Translations under genes and position numbers: made by a program
Assembly: GCA_019359415.1 (NCBI GenBank)
Contig: JAHHHH010000045.1
Coordinates: 1 to 59,149, forward strand
DNA from: Iphinoe sp. HA4291-MV1
Lineage (GTDB): Bacteria; Cyanobacteriota; Cyanobacteriia; Cyanobacteriales; Nostocaceae
Length of the DNA: 59,149 nt
Reading direction: 5' to 3'
Notes under the pieces: generated by a model
The model's database searches: none
Told to the model about the DNA's origin: nothing
What the model saw: only the letters and a program-made list of their open reading frames with translations
Shown: positions 1-8,478 of the stretch, in pieces
Layout: each line of letters starts with the position of its first letter
How positions within the stretch are numbered: position 1 is the first letter of the stretch

Positions 1-93
1 AAAACCCGCATCGAAGATTTCATCAACTACTTTAATCGCACTATGGCGAAACCATTTAAGTGGACTTATAAGGGCAAGGTTTTGGCTGCTTAA
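1..93 (+). pseudogene. 3' end of an IS630-family transposase gene, cut by the window edge
   Basis: An open frame enters from the left edge and ends in TAA at 91-93. The last residues include FINYFNRTMAKPFKWTY followed by KGKVLAA, which I recognise as the usual C-terminus of IS630-type DDE transposases in cyanobacteria. Only 30 codons are visible, so I cannot say whether the gene upstream is intact. The insertion sequence end should lie between its stop and the dnaK stop codon at 121, because IS630 elements insert at TA and a CTAG sits at 121-124. Family assignment rests on this short tail alone. Confidence 0.7.
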
Positions 94-120
94 TGGTAAC
101 TCTATTTCCGCCGTGTTGTA

Positions 121-2088
121 CTAGTCTATTGCCTCGTAGCCGACCTGCATCGTACTCTCGTCTTCAAAATCAAAGTCAAATTGTGGTGTTAACGTTCCAT
201 CAGGCGGCGGTACTAGTTCTGTTGGAGTAGAGGTCAAAGGACTATCTGAAGCTTCGGCTATTGTATCAGTTTGGCTATTAACGCGGTTATATACTTGAGA
301 GCCAATGGCAAACAGAGTTTGCTGAAAGTCATCTAGATATTGTTTGAATTCGGCTACGGAGATAGCTTCATCTATCATTGCTGCTCGTAGCTGTGTGCCT
401 TTTTCGTTTGCCAAGGCTTTCATCTGGTTATTGATTATGTTACCATTATTCTCTAAGGTTGATTCGTAGCTGTATAACATGTTATCAGCCTGGTTTTTCA
501 GTTCAACCAGTTGCATACGTCTTTTGTCTTCTTCGGCGAATATTTCGGCTTGTTGGCGCATCCTTTCAACTTCGTTAGCACTCAAGCCACCTGTGTTGCT
601 AATCTGAATACTATGTTCTCGAAGAGTACCTTTGTCTTGTGCCGCAACTTTGAGAATGCCGTTGACATCAATTTCAAAAGAGACTTCAATTTGCGGTATA
701 CCACGTGGAGCGCTCGGAATTCCTGGAAGAAGGAATTTGCCCAAACTCTTGTTATCCCGTGCCATAACCCGTTCACCTTGGAGGACGTGAATTTCCACCG
801 AAGTTTGCCCATCAACTGCTGTGGAAAAGATTTGGGACTTGATGGTTGGAATTGTGGTGTTGCGTTCGATGATTTTGGTGAACACTTCTCCCAATGTTTC
901 AATTCCCAGAGACAAGGGTGTGACATCTAACAAAAGTAAGTTATCAACTTCACCACCCAGCACTCCAGCTTGGATGGCTGCTCCCAGTGCGACTGCTTCA
1001 TCGGCGTTGACAGAGCGATCTGGAGTTTTGCCATTGAAAAATTTGATGATGGCGTTTTGAACAGCAGGAATGCGGGTGGAACCACCCACTAAGATAATCC
1101 GGTCGATATCTTGTGGTTTGAGTTCCGCGTCTTTTAGCACCTGGATCATTGGTTTGATGGTAGCCTTTACCAGATGTGCCGTTAACTCTTCAAATTTGGC
1201 ACGGCTAAGTTCCATCTGCAAATGCTTGGGTCCTTTATCATTAGCAGTGAGAAAAGGCAAGTTAATTGAAGTGCTGATCCTACTGGAAAGTTCAATTTTT
1301 GCCTTTTCTGCTGCTTCCCACAAACGTTGCAAAGCCATTTTGTCCCCAGAAAGGTCAACTTTCTCTTCTTCCTGGAAGCGCGCCATCATCCAAAGCACAA
1401 TACAGTTATCAAAATCGTCCCCACCTAGGTGGTTGTTTCCACAAGTCGCCTTCACTTCAAACACTCCATCCCCAAGTTGTAAGATGGAAACATCGAAAGT
1501 ACCGCCTCCTAAGTCAAATACGAGAATGATCTGCTCTTGGTCTTGCTTGTCCAACCCAAAAGCTAAGGCAGCAGCAGTAGGTTCATTGATAATCCGCAAA
1601 ACTTCTAGTCCGGCAATAATGCCAGCGTCTCTGGTAGCTTGTCTTTGAGCATCTGTAAAATATGCTGGTACTGTGATGACAACCTTAGTAACAGGTTCAC
1701 CTAAAAAGTTTTCCGCATCCTGTTTGAGTTTTTGCAGGATAATAGCGGAGATTTCTTGTGGTGTGTAATGACGTCCGCGAATCTTGACATCAACGGTATC
1801 ATCTCGACCTTTGACACAGGTATAAGGAACGCGATCGCGTTCTGTGATGGTGTCATCCCAACGACGACCAATAAATCGCTTAATACTGATAATTGTGTTT
1901 AAAGCGTTAGTGACAGCTTGGCGCTTAGCCAGTTGACCGACCAAGCGTTCACTGCCCTTACCAAATCCTACAATACTAGGAGTGGTTCTTCCACCTTCTG
2001 AATTAGCAATAACAATCGGTTGACCACCTTCAAGAACCGCGACACAACTGTTGGTCGTGCCTAAGTCGATCCCAATAACTTTTCCCAT
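121..2088 (-). CDS. dnaK: Chaperone protein DnaK (Hsp70)
   Basis: This 655-residue protein is a complete Hsp70 chaperone that uses ATP to cycle on and off unfolded polypeptides in the cytosol. Visible hallmarks are the phosphate-1 motif GIDLGTTNS (6-14), the phosphate-2 motif [10 protein letters not shown] (192-201), the adenosine motif LVGGSTRIP (333-341) and the hydrophobic interdomain linker near 381-390. A substrate-binding domain and helical lid follow, ending in an acidic tail near 640-655. grpE lies 196 bp upstream on the same strand, the usual partner order. No dnaJ follows; an IS630 transposase end abuts the stop codon instead. Cyanobacteria carry several DnaK paralogues and I do not assign a number to this one. 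The sequence R-R-W-D-D-T near 75-80 is unlike the commonest paralogue. Confidence 0.97.
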   Translation of the reverse strand: MGKVIGIDLGTTNSCVAVLEGGQPIVIANSEGGRTTPSIVGFGKGSERLVGQLAKRQAVTNALNTIISIKRFIGRRWDDTITERDRVPYTCVKGRDDTVDVKIRGRHYTPQEISAIILQKLKQDAENFLGEPVTKVVITVPAYFTDAQRQATRDAGIIAGLEVLRIINEPTAAALAFGLDKQDQEQIILVFDLGGGTFDVSILQLGDGVFEVKATCGNNHLGGDDFDNCIVLWMMARFQEEEKVDLSGDKMALQRLWEAAEKAKIELSSRISTSINLPFLTANDKGPKHLQMELSRAKFEELTAHLVKATIKPMIQVLKDAELKPQDIDRIILVGGSTRIPAVQNAIIKFFNGKTPDRSVNADEAVALGAAIQAGVLGGEVDNLLLLDVTPLSLGIETLGEVFTKIIERNTTIPTIKSQIFSTAVDGQTSVEIHVLQGERVMARDNKSLGKFLLPGIPSAPRGIPQIEVSFEIDVNGILKVAAQDKGTLREHSIQISNTGGLSANEVERMRQQAEIFAEEDKRRMQLVELKNQADNMLYSYESTLENNGNIINNQMKALANEKGTQLRAAMIDEAISVAEFKQYLDDFQQTLFAIGSQVYNRVNSQTDTIAEASDSPLTSTPTELVPPPDGTLTPQFDFDFEDESTMQVGYEAID

Positions 2089-2284
2089 AAATACCAGTAT
2101 TTTTACTGAGTGCTTTTCTCTCGAAGTTTTGACCTACACAAGTCCGGTGTTAGCGAGACACAAACACCGGGTAAAGGCTGCTGAACTTTGAGCGTGATGT
2201 TTTGCGGACTGTCTGTTTTTGTGGTGAAATATGCTCGCCCAAGTTTCCTAGGTACTTTTCATCAGTAAGGCGAGCGACTACAGT

Positions 2285-3043
2285 TTAGCTGTTGGGTGAA
2301 CTCGACTGATTTTCCTCAGAAGAGGGTACATCTTCCTTTGGAGCAGCCACCTTCACCATTGCATGGCGCAGCACGCGATCGCCCAAGTAATATCCGCGTA
2401 CTAACTCTTCTAACACTGTTCCTTCAGGATATTCATCCGTAGGTTCCCGCAATACTGCTTCGTGTAAGTTCGGATCAAATGGTTGACCCTCAGGACGCAT
2501 TGGTGACACACCCAAGCGCTTTAAGGAATCTACTAATTGCTTGTAAACACCTTGGTAACTCTTGTGAATAGTCATCTCCCCATCGTTTTGAGGTTTGATT
2601 TGCGCCCTTGCTCGTTCAAAATTATCAACGACTGGCAATAATTCAGTAATTGTATTCCGCTTTATCTGTTGTTCTGAGTCTTCTTTTTCTTTTTGATTTC
2701 GTTTGCGGTAATTCTCAAAATCAGCCGCAATCCGCATATATTGACTGCCGCGCTCTTCTAGCTGCGCTTTTAGGGACTCAATTTGTTGGTGAAGTGCTGC
2801 TGCTTCTTTGGCTGCAAAGTCAGTACCAGTAGCCTCAACAGTTGTAGCAACGCCATTGTCTTGACTCTGTGTCACTGTATCTTCAGAGACCTTGGTTTGG
2901 CTTACCACTGGCTCAGTCACTTCGCCTGGGGTTGCGTTAGCATTTATTTCGGCTGTAGAGTCGCTCGTCATTGCTTGCTTTTCCTCGGTTTCTTCACCTG
3001 ATTGCTGGTTTGTATTGTTTTGCTGTTTATCTTCGTCTATCAT
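2285..3043 (-). CDS. grpE: Nucleotide exchange factor GrpE
   Basis: GrpE releases ADP from DnaK. The frame is open further upstream, but I place the start at the ATG at 3043, which gives 252 residues beginning [10 protein letters not shown] and has a GGGA-type ribosome site just before it. Residues 1-75 are polar and low in complexity, as in other cyanobacterial GrpE proteins. A long coiled-coil helix runs from about 78 to 125 ([14 protein letters not shown]). The family signature [10 protein letters not shown] lies near 136-145, and the C-terminal beta head ends near 235. It precedes dnaK on the same strand and is probably co-transcribed with it. I saw no CIRCE-type inverted repeat (TTAGCACTC/GAGTGCTAA) in the 370 bp upstream. 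Confidence 0.95.
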   Translation of the reverse strand: MIDEDKQQNNTNQQSGEETEEKQAMTSDSTAEINANATPGEVTEPVVSQTKVSEDTVTQSQDNGVATTVEATGTDFAAKEAAALHQQIESLKAQLEERGSQYMRIAADFENYRKRNQKEKEDSEQQIKRNTITELLPVVDNFERARAQIKPQNDGEMTIHKSYQGVYKQLVDSLKRLGVSPMRPEGQPFDPNLHEAVLREPTDEYPEGTVLEELVRGYYLGDRVLRHAMVKVAAPKEDVPSSEENQSSSPNS

Positions 3044-3416
3044 TTTGCACTTTTCCCAGATGCTGTATTGGATAAATATCCCTATATCTTGCAGCAATTG
3101 AATTCAGCTGCAAAAAGTGGTTACCTTGGTGGCTTCTTGTAGGATTGTATGAAGTATGAAGTGAAGTACATAATATTTCATTCTTCATCCTTTAGCCTTT
3201 ATTTGGTCACCGTCATCTATTTTGACAAATGCTGAGTATGTTGGCGTATACGCTTCTTGGGTGGCTTACCGTAAGTTAAAGAATCTGCAAAGAGCGGAAG
3301 CTTGCTTTTTGTTACAGGTTATTGTTTTTTGCCAGTTCTTTGCTAGATAAAGTTAACCGGAAATTTTTACATCGACTTAAAGGTATTTTGGTATAGAACG
3401 TGTATACTTTTTAAAG
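3044..3416. other. Intergenic region between grpE and the TetR gene
   Basis: No coding region is supported here. It is the probable promoter region of grpE on the minus strand and the 3' flank of the TetR gene. It is AT-rich, with short near-repeats such as GAAGTATGAAGTGAAGTA near 3150. I see no convincing terminator hairpin, tRNA or CIRCE element. Confidence 0.6.
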
Positions 3417-3980
3417 TTATTTGCTTTGCTTTCTCTCAATTTGCAAAAGCTCCTCTGGTAGGCGATCAAGTACACGCTTAAAAGGTGCAGTATTATCTAA
3501 GCTCCGCGCTAGTATAAGAGAACCTTGAATTTTTAAAATAGCATCTTCGGCTCTTTGCTGTGCTTGAGAATGCTCAATTCCCGCTTCAACCAATACCTGC
3601 GCTAAGGTATTAATCCAAAGATTGAGGGCGTTCTGAATTTCGTTGTGAAACAAGTCTTTCGCTTCACTAAGGGCAAGCACTGCTAAAAGACAACTTTGTT
3701 TGCCACTACTATAAAGTTTATCTACATTTGTTGTCATAACACGAATTCGCTCTAGTGGTTCTCCACAACCCCGTAACGATGCAAGAATGCTAGCTTCTAC
3801 ACGATCGCTCATTGACTCAAGCACAGCCTGTGCCATCTCTTCCTTGCCTTTTGGAAAATGGTGATACAGGCTAGCTTTACCTAAACCTGTGGCTTCTGAC
3901 AGTCGTGCTAAAGTTGTGCCTTCATAGCCATATTGCCGAAACATTTTTGTCAGTTGGGCGATGACTTCTTCTCTAGACAT
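3417..3980 (-). CDS. TetR/AcrR-family transcriptional regulator
   Basis: A 187-residue repressor-type protein. I start it at the ATG at 3980 (MSREEVIAQL); the frame stays open 30 codons further, but that segment reads through the operator region. The N-terminal helix-turn-helix is clear: FRQYGYEGTTLARLSEATGL followed by GKASLYHHFPKGKEE, the canonical TetR recognition region. The C-terminal part is the variable ligand-binding and dimerisation domain; its H-bonding pattern suggests the YcdC/AcrR-like group, but the ligand cannot be read from the sequence. The gene is divergent from the glutathione S-transferase at 4085. Two copies of one palindrome lie between them, so autoregulation together with control of the GST/flavoprotein pair is the likely circuit (inference). 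Confidence 0.93.
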   Translation of the reverse strand: MSREEVIAQLTKMFRQYGYEGTTLARLSEATGLGKASLYHHFPKGKEEMAQAVLESMSDRVEASILASLRGCGEPLERIRVMTTNVDKLYSSGKQSCLLAVLALSEAKDLFHNEIQNALNLWINTLAQVLVEAGIEHSQAQQRAEDAILKIQGSLILARSLDNTAPFKRVLDRLPEELLQIERKQSK

Positions 3981-4012
3981 TAAACAAAATCCTCTTAGCT
4001 TCTTGATATTAT

Positions 4013-4026
4013 ACCGAACGTTCAGT
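4013..4026. promoter_or_regulatory. TetR operator, copy 1
   Basis: The sequence ACCGAACGTTCAGT holds the perfect palindrome TGAACGTTCA-like core GAACGTTC with near-symmetric flanks. An identical 14-mer lies 26 bp away. Its position between a TetR gene and its divergent neighbour marks it as the probable binding site; binding itself is inferred. Confidence 0.8.
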
Positions 4027-4038
4027 ACAATATATTTA

Positions 4039-4052
4039 ACCGAACGTTCAGT
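4039..4052. promoter_or_regulatory. TetR operator, copy 2
   Basis: A second exact copy of ACCGAACGTTCAGT, centred 26 bp from the first, which is about two and a half helical turns. It lies 33 bp before the GST start codon and would overlap the divergent promoters, so repressor binding should block transcription in both directions (inference). Confidence 0.8.
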
Positions 4053-4084
4053 TAAATCTTTTAACGTCATACATAGAGAAATTT

Positions 4085-4681
4085 ATGATGAAGCTATACA
4101 ATGCTGAGTTGTCGGGAAATTGCCACAAAGTCCGGTTGATGCTGTCGCTGCTAGGGTTAAAGTATGAGCTTGTACCCGTAGTTTTGAAAGACGGCGAACA
4201 AAAAACTGAAGAATTTCTGAAACTCAACCCACTAGGACAAGTGCCAGTTCTTAGAGATGGCGATGTGGTGATTCGAGATTCCCAAGCAATTTTAGTTTAT
4301 TTGGCACAGCGTTACGGTGGCGAAGACTGGTTGCCCACAGAAGCAGAACCGATGGGTAAAGTGATGCAGTGGTTGTTTACTGCAGCTAACGAAATTCAAC
4401 ATAGTGTTGCCGCAGTCAGATTACATTTCTTATTCAATGCGAAAATAGACGTAGAGGTAGCGCTTCAAAAAGCACATCAGATACTGCAGATTTTGGACAA
4501 ACACTTGAGTGAGCGTTCTTGGTTAGAATGCGAGCGCCCAACTATTGCTGATGTAGCCTGCTTTCCTTACGTGGCATTAGCGTCCGATGGAAAAATTTCT
4601 CTAGAGCCTTATCCCCACGTAGTGAGTTGGATTGAGCGGATTAAGCAATTGCCAGGATACATTGGTATGCCTGGTTTGTAG
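4085..4681 (+). CDS. Glutathione S-transferase family protein
   Basis: A 198-residue two-domain GST. The thioredoxin-fold half (about 1-80) contains SGNCHKVRLMLSLLGL, where the GST active-site residue is expected, the cis-proline turn LGQVPVL, and the glutathione gamma-glutamyl binding stretch RDSQAILVYLA. The all-helical C-terminal half ends near 195 with the ADV-type N-capping box (TIADVACFPY). Members of the family conjugate glutathione to electrophiles or reduce peroxides; the specific substrate is unknown. Two start codons in tandem (4085 and 4088) are equally possible. The next gene, a PNPOx-like flavoprotein, begins 35 bp downstream and is probably in the same operon under the divergent TetR regulator. 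Confidence 0.93.
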   Translation: MMKLYNAELSGNCHKVRLMLSLLGLKYELVPVVLKDGEQKTEEFLKLNPLGQVPVLRDGDVVIRDSQAILVYLAQRYGGEDWLPTEAEPMGKVMQWLFTAANEIQHSVAAVRLHFLFNAKIDVEVALQKAHQILQILDKHLSERSWLECERPTIADVACFPYVALASDGKISLEPYPHVVSWIERIKQLPGYIGMPGL

Positions 4682-4715
4682 ATGTTTTGGCATCCATTGT
4701 CCATGAAAAGAGCAG

Positions 4716-5630
4716 GTGATGACAATGTTATACCATTCAGGAGAGCTTGCGGTACAGGCGCGTGCAGGTGTGCAAGCAGAAGCTGATCGCTTGGGTAAAA
4801 GCATTGGCTCAATTATCAAACCCACTGCACAAGACTTTTTGCGTCATCAAAGATTAGCGATCGCTAGCACGGTCGAGACAAGTGGTAGAGTTTGGGCATC
4901 TTTGTTGACTGGTGAACCTGGATTTGTGCAAGCAGTAGATGAAGAAACAGTGTGGGTAAAAACCACACCAATAAACAACGAACTGCTGAGTAAGAACTTA
5001 CTAGCAACTGATGAAATTGGTCTTTTGGTCATTGATTTGTCAACTCGCAGGCGTTTGCGGGTGAATGGCAAAGCAAAAGTTCAATCTCATGGTATTCATA
5101 TACAGACAAACCAAGTGTATTTCAACTGTCCCAAGTACATCCAAGTGCGTCATTTGGAGACTGAAGTTCCTACGCTACACCAAGCGCATCAAACCCAACG
5201 TACGGAAACTCTTACTAGTGACCAGCAGCATTGGATTATACAAGTTGACACATTTTTCATTGCCAGCTTTCACCCTGAAAGTGGTGCTGATGCATCCCAT
5301 CGAGGTGGAAATCCAGGTTTTGTCAAGGTTTTGAACGCCAGCAAACTGTTGTTTCCTGATTATTCTGGTAACAATATGTTTAACACTTTGGGCAATCTTG
5401 TGATTAACCCAAATGCTGGTTTGCTGTTTATTGATTTTGAGCACGGTAGTACGCTACAGCTAACAGGAAAAGCAACAATTGTTTGGGATGCGGAACGTGC
5501 AGTGGAATTTGCGGGTGCAGAAAGATTAATTGAGTTTCAAATTGAGCAAGTTTTGGAAAAGACTGGTGTCAATTCTCTACGTTGGAGGTTTGGGGAATAT
5601 TCTCCATTTAATCCGGGTAATGGGAGTTAG
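4716..5630 (+). CDS. Pyridoxamine 5'-phosphate oxidase-like FMN-binding protein
   Basis: A 304-residue protein of the pyridoxamine 5'-phosphate oxidase-related superfamily, whose members bind FMN in a split-barrel fold. Two barrel-like halves are visible: residues about 40-130 (RLAIASTVETSGRVWASLLTG, then GLLVIDLSTRRRLRVNGKA) and about 185-290 (FFIASFHPESGADASHRGG, then GLLFIDFEHGSTLQLTGKA). The HPESGADASHRGGNPGF segment is typical of the cyanobacterial/proteobacterial PNPOx-like group found next to GSTs. The true substrate is unknown, and it is not the pdxH biosynthetic enzyme. The reading frame starts 35 bp after the GST gene, so a joint role in handling reactive compounds is likely but inferred. 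The first ATG of two near 4716-4725 was taken. Confidence 0.88.
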   Translation: MMTMLYHSGELAVQARAGVQAEADRLGKSIGSIIKPTAQDFLRHQRLAIASTVETSGRVWASLLTGEPGFVQAVDEETVWVKTTPINNELLSKNLLATDEIGLLVIDLSTRRRLRVNGKAKVQSHGIHIQTNQVYFNCPKYIQVRHLETEVPTLHQAHQTQRTETLTSDQQHWIIQVDTFFIASFHPESGADASHRGGNPGFVKVLNASKLLFPDYSGNNMFNTLGNLVINPNAGLLFIDFEHGSTLQLTGKATIVWDAERAVEFAGAERLIEFQIEQVLEKTGVNSLRWRFGEYSPFNPGNGS

Positions 5631-5678
5631 CTTAGAGATAATAACTTTGATTGATGTACTCAATGAGGTTTTGGCAGC

Positions 5679-5972
5679 ATGAAAACACTCGAAGAAATTC
5701 GGCGATGGTTGATTCAGCACAAACCAGTGTTGCAGGAACGGTATAAAGTTAGCGAATTGGGTATTTTTGGCTCCTATGTAAGAGAGGAACAGACTGAAAC
5801 GAGTGATGTCGATGTGTTGGTAGAGTTCTCTGAAACGCCTAGCTTATTGAAGTTTGTCAATCTAGAAAACTATCTCAGCGACAACCTTGGAGTGAAGGTT
5901 GATCTGGTACATAAAGCGGGACTAAAGCCGCGTATCGGAGAACGGATTTTGACAGAAGTGGTCTATTTATGA
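5679..5972 (+). CDS. mntA: MntA-type nucleotidyltransferase (antitoxin)
   Basis: A 97-residue minimal nucleotidyltransferase. The family motif GSx10DxD is complete: [15 protein letters not shown] near residues 31-45, with a third acidic residue in KVDLV. In characterised MntA/HepT pairs this protein neutralises the HEPN RNase by adding AMP groups to a tyrosine near its active site. The stop codon overlaps the start of the HepT gene (ATGA at 5969-5972), so translation is coupled and a 1:1 supply is assured. A GAGG ribosome site precedes the ATG. Function in this organism is inferred from the pair. Confidence 0.9.
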   Translation: MKTLEEIRRWLIQHKPVLQERYKVSELGIFGSYVREEQTETSDVDVLVEFSETPSLLKFVNLENYLSDNLGVKVDLVHKAGLKPRIGERILTEVVYL

Positions 5973-6322
5973 CCAGACGGCAATTGGAGGATTATTTACA
6001 AGACATCTTGGATGCGATCGCCGCTATTGAGCAATTTACATCAAATATTGAGTTTGCAACATTCTCACAAAACTTAGAGAAGATTTTCGCCGTTTCAAGA
6101 GCCATTGAAATTATTGGTGAAGCCGTGAAGCGGATACCTGACTCTGTGAGAAGCAAATATCCTGATATTCCCTGGAGAGATATTACAGGAATGCGGGATA
6201 AGTTAATTCACGATTATTTCAATACAGATGTGGAAATTATTTGGAAAGCGGTTCAGGAAGATGTTCCACTGTTAAAAATGATGACCTCACAAGTTCTAGA
6301 AGATTTGAGAGATCAGTCTTAA
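5969..6322 (+). CDS. hepT: HepT-like HEPN ribonuclease toxin (DUF86)
   Basis: A 117-residue all-helical HEPN protein of the DUF86 group. The catalytic RX4HXY motif is present and intact: R-D-K-L-I-H-D-Y near residues 89-96. Its arginine and histidine form the RNase site in studied HepT toxins, and the tyrosine is the AMPylation target of the partner. Upstream the [11 protein letters not shown] stretch is the usual second conserved block. It overlaps mntA by 4 bp. With all key residues present the toxin looks functional. pilB follows after 95 bp and is unrelated in function as far as can be seen. Confidence 0.9.
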   Translation: MTRRQLEDYLQDILDAIAAIEQFTSNIEFATFSQNLEKIFAVSRAIEIIGEAVKRIPDSVRSKYPDIPWRDITGMRDKLIHDYFNTDVEIIWKAVQEDVPLLKMMTSQVLEDLRDQS

Positions 6323-6417
6323 ATTGCCTGATTATTCAAGTTTTTAGTGTAAATGTCAATTCCGCCTCACAACTTGGGAATACTCTAATTAGGGTTTCCG
6401 TAACTAATTGTTCAAAT

Positions 6418-8430
6418 ATGGCTCACTCGTTACCACACAGGCGTAGTACTGCTGTTACTGCAAAAACAGAGTTCTCGTTCTTTGGCAACAAGCTTGTGCA
6501 ATCTGGCTTTGTCAATAGCGAACAGATGAGACAAGCACTCATTGAAAGTCGCAAGTCTGGCAGACCTTTGACAGAAGTGCTGGAATCAATTTCAGGACGA
6601 CAAATGTCGCCAGAGTTATATAGGTTACATAAGAAGCAGCAGCTATTTGAACTCAAAATACTATACGGTGTTGAATCCCTTGATCTAGAGGTGAGTCAGA
6701 TTGGCACAACAAGAATGAGTCAACTGATTGATACCCTAATTCCAGTAGATATCTGTCGTCGCCATCACTTGGTACCATTAGCAAAGAATACAGATCAAAA
6801 CCCGCCCTCAGTTTTAGTGGCGATGGTAGATCCTGATAACTTAGAGGCTTGTGATGACTTGAACCGCATCTTGCGTCCCCAAGGATGGACGTTGCAGCGG
6901 ATGGTCATTACTCAGGAAGATTACCAGCAACTTATTAACCAATATTTGGATGAACTGAGTGTTCGGCAAAAGAACTTAGAACACGAAAAGTTTACAGACA
7001 TCAACCAAGATTTAGAAAATATAAATAATCTCAATTTAGATGATGCGCCTGAAGATAAGGATACTGACTTGGGCGCAGCGATGAAGAGTGCTGAGGATGC
7101 CCCGGTCATCAATTTGGTTAACAGAATCCTTGCCAAAGCACTACATGAGGAGGTTTCTGATATTCACGTAGAACCGCAGGAAGAAAACTTACGCATTCGT
7201 TTTCGTAAGGATGGCGTGCTGCGTCAGGCTTTCGACCCTCTGCCCAAAAAAATCATTCCTGCTGTCACAGCTCGTTTCAAGATTATTGCCAACCTAGATA
7301 TTGCTGAACGGCGTCTACCTCAAGATGGACGCGTTAGACGAGTGTTCGAGGGACACAAGGTGGACTTCCGTGTTAGTACCTTGCCCAGTCGCTATGGGGA
7401 AAAGGTCGTACTAAGGATTTTGGATAACTCTACAACCCAACTGGGATTGGATAAGCTCATTACTGACTCAGAAACTTTGCAAATTGTCAAGGAAATGGTC
7501 AATCGTCCCTTTGGTCTAATTCTGGTGACTGGACCCACAGGTTCTGGTAAAACAACAACTTTATACTCGGCACTCTCAGAACGGAACTCTTCAGACATCA
7601 ACATCTGTACGGTGGAGGATCCAATTGAGTACAGCTTACCTGGGATTACTCAAGTGCAGGTGATTCGGGAAAAAGGTTTGGATTTTGCGACAACTTTACG
7701 AGCTTTTTTACGACAAGATCCCGATGTACTTCTCGTCGGTGAGACGCGAGACAAGGAAACGGCAAAAACAGCAATTGAGGCAGCATTGACTGGTCACTTG
7801 GTTTTAACCACTTTACATACTAATGATGCTCCAGGAGCGATCGCCCGTTTGGGAGAAATGGGCATTGAATCTTTTATGGTTTCCGGCTCTCTCATTGGTG
7901 TGTTGGCACAACGCTTAGTACGGCGTGTCTGTCTCAACTGTTGCATTCCCTACACTCCCACCACAGCAGAACTAGCTCGCTACGGTTTATCAGTCAGCCA
8001 AGAAGCAAGTGTTACTTTTTACAAGGCAAATACTCTCACTTCAGAACAAATTCACCAAGCCAAGGCAAACAATCAGCTTTGCCCAGAGTGTCATGGCGTT
8101 GGTTACAAAGGACGTTGTGGTGTTTATGAAGTTATGCGAGTCACTGAACGTCTGCAAGCCTTGATTTCCAAAGATGCATCAACGGAACGCATCAAGGAAG
8201 TGGCGGTGGAAGAAGGGATGAAAACCTTGCTGGCTTACAGCTTGGACTTAGTGCGTCAAGGTTATACCACTTTAGAAGAAGTAGAACGGGTTACGTTCAC
8301 TGATACAGGTTTGGAAGCAGAGTTAAAAGCTAAACGTAAGAGTAGTCTGACTTGTCGGACTTGTCATGCTGGACTACAGCCTGAATGGCTGGATTGTCCA
8401 TATTGTATGACGCCACGGTTTCAAGATTAA
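6418..8430 (+). CDS. pilB: Type IV pilus assembly ATPase PilB
   Basis: The 670-residue extension motor of type IV pili, a cytoplasmic hexameric ATPase that drives pilin assembly. The frame is open upstream into hepT, but the ATG at 6418 (MAHSLPHRRS) gives the right family start. The N-terminal MshEN-type domain spans about 20-180. The secretion ATPase core follows, with Walker A GPTGSGKTTT (372-381), the aspartate box (VEDPIEY, 399-405), Walker B (DVLLVGETRD, 436-445) and the histidine box (TGHLVLTTLHTND). A four-cysteine zinc site lies in the C-terminal lobe (CLNCC and CPECHGVGYKGRC). An additional CxxC pair set (CRTC and CPYC) occupies the last 30 residues. pilT and pilC follow on the same strand. 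Confidence 0.97.
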   Translation: MAHSLPHRRSTAVTAKTEFSFFGNKLVQSGFVNSEQMRQALIESRKSGRPLTEVLESISGRQMSPELYRLHKKQQLFELKILYGVESLDLEVSQIGTTRMSQLIDTLIPVDICRRHHLVPLAKNTDQNPPSVLVAMVDPDNLEACDDLNRILRPQGWTLQRMVITQEDYQQLINQYLDELSVRQKNLEHEKFTDINQDLENINNLNLDDAPEDKDTDLGAAMKSAEDAPVINLVNRILAKALHEEVSDIHVEPQEENLRIRFRKDGVLRQAFDPLPKKIIPAVTARFKIIANLDIAERRLPQDGRVRRVFEGHKVDFRVSTLPSRYGEKVVLRILDNSTTQLGLDKLITDSETLQIVKEMVNRPFGLILVTGPTGSGKTTTLYSALSERNSSDINICTVEDPIEYSLPGITQVQVIREKGLDFATTLRAFLRQDPDVLLVGETRDKETAKTAIEAALTGHLVLTTLHTNDAPGAIARLGEMGIESFMVSGSLIGVLAQRLVRRVCLNCCIPYTPTTAELARYGLSVSQEASVTFYKANTLTSEQIHQAKANNQLCPECHGVGYKGRCGVYEVMRVTERLQALISKDASTERIKEVAVEEGMKTLLAYSLDLVRQGYTTLEEVERVTFTDTGLEAELKAKRKSSLTCRTCHAGLQPEWLDCPYCMTPRFQD

Positions 8431-8478
8431 TTAGTCATTAGTCATTAGTTTGGAATAAATAATCAAACAAGCAGAAAA

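Noticed and set aside
511-930. 139-codon open frame on the plus strand within dnaK
   Set aside because: It is a shadow frame opposite the substrate-binding domain of DnaK, with no ribosome site and no protein-like features.
1070-1648. 192-codon open frame antisense to dnaK
   Set aside because: It lies fully inside dnaK, whose protein is complete and conserved. The antisense translation has no recognisable domain and its composition is that of a shadow frame.
3044-3200. CIRCE/HrcA operator ahead of grpE-dnaK
   Set aside because: I looked for the TTAGCACTC/GAGTGCTAA inverted repeat and did not find it. A GAGTGC-like string near 2107 has no partner.
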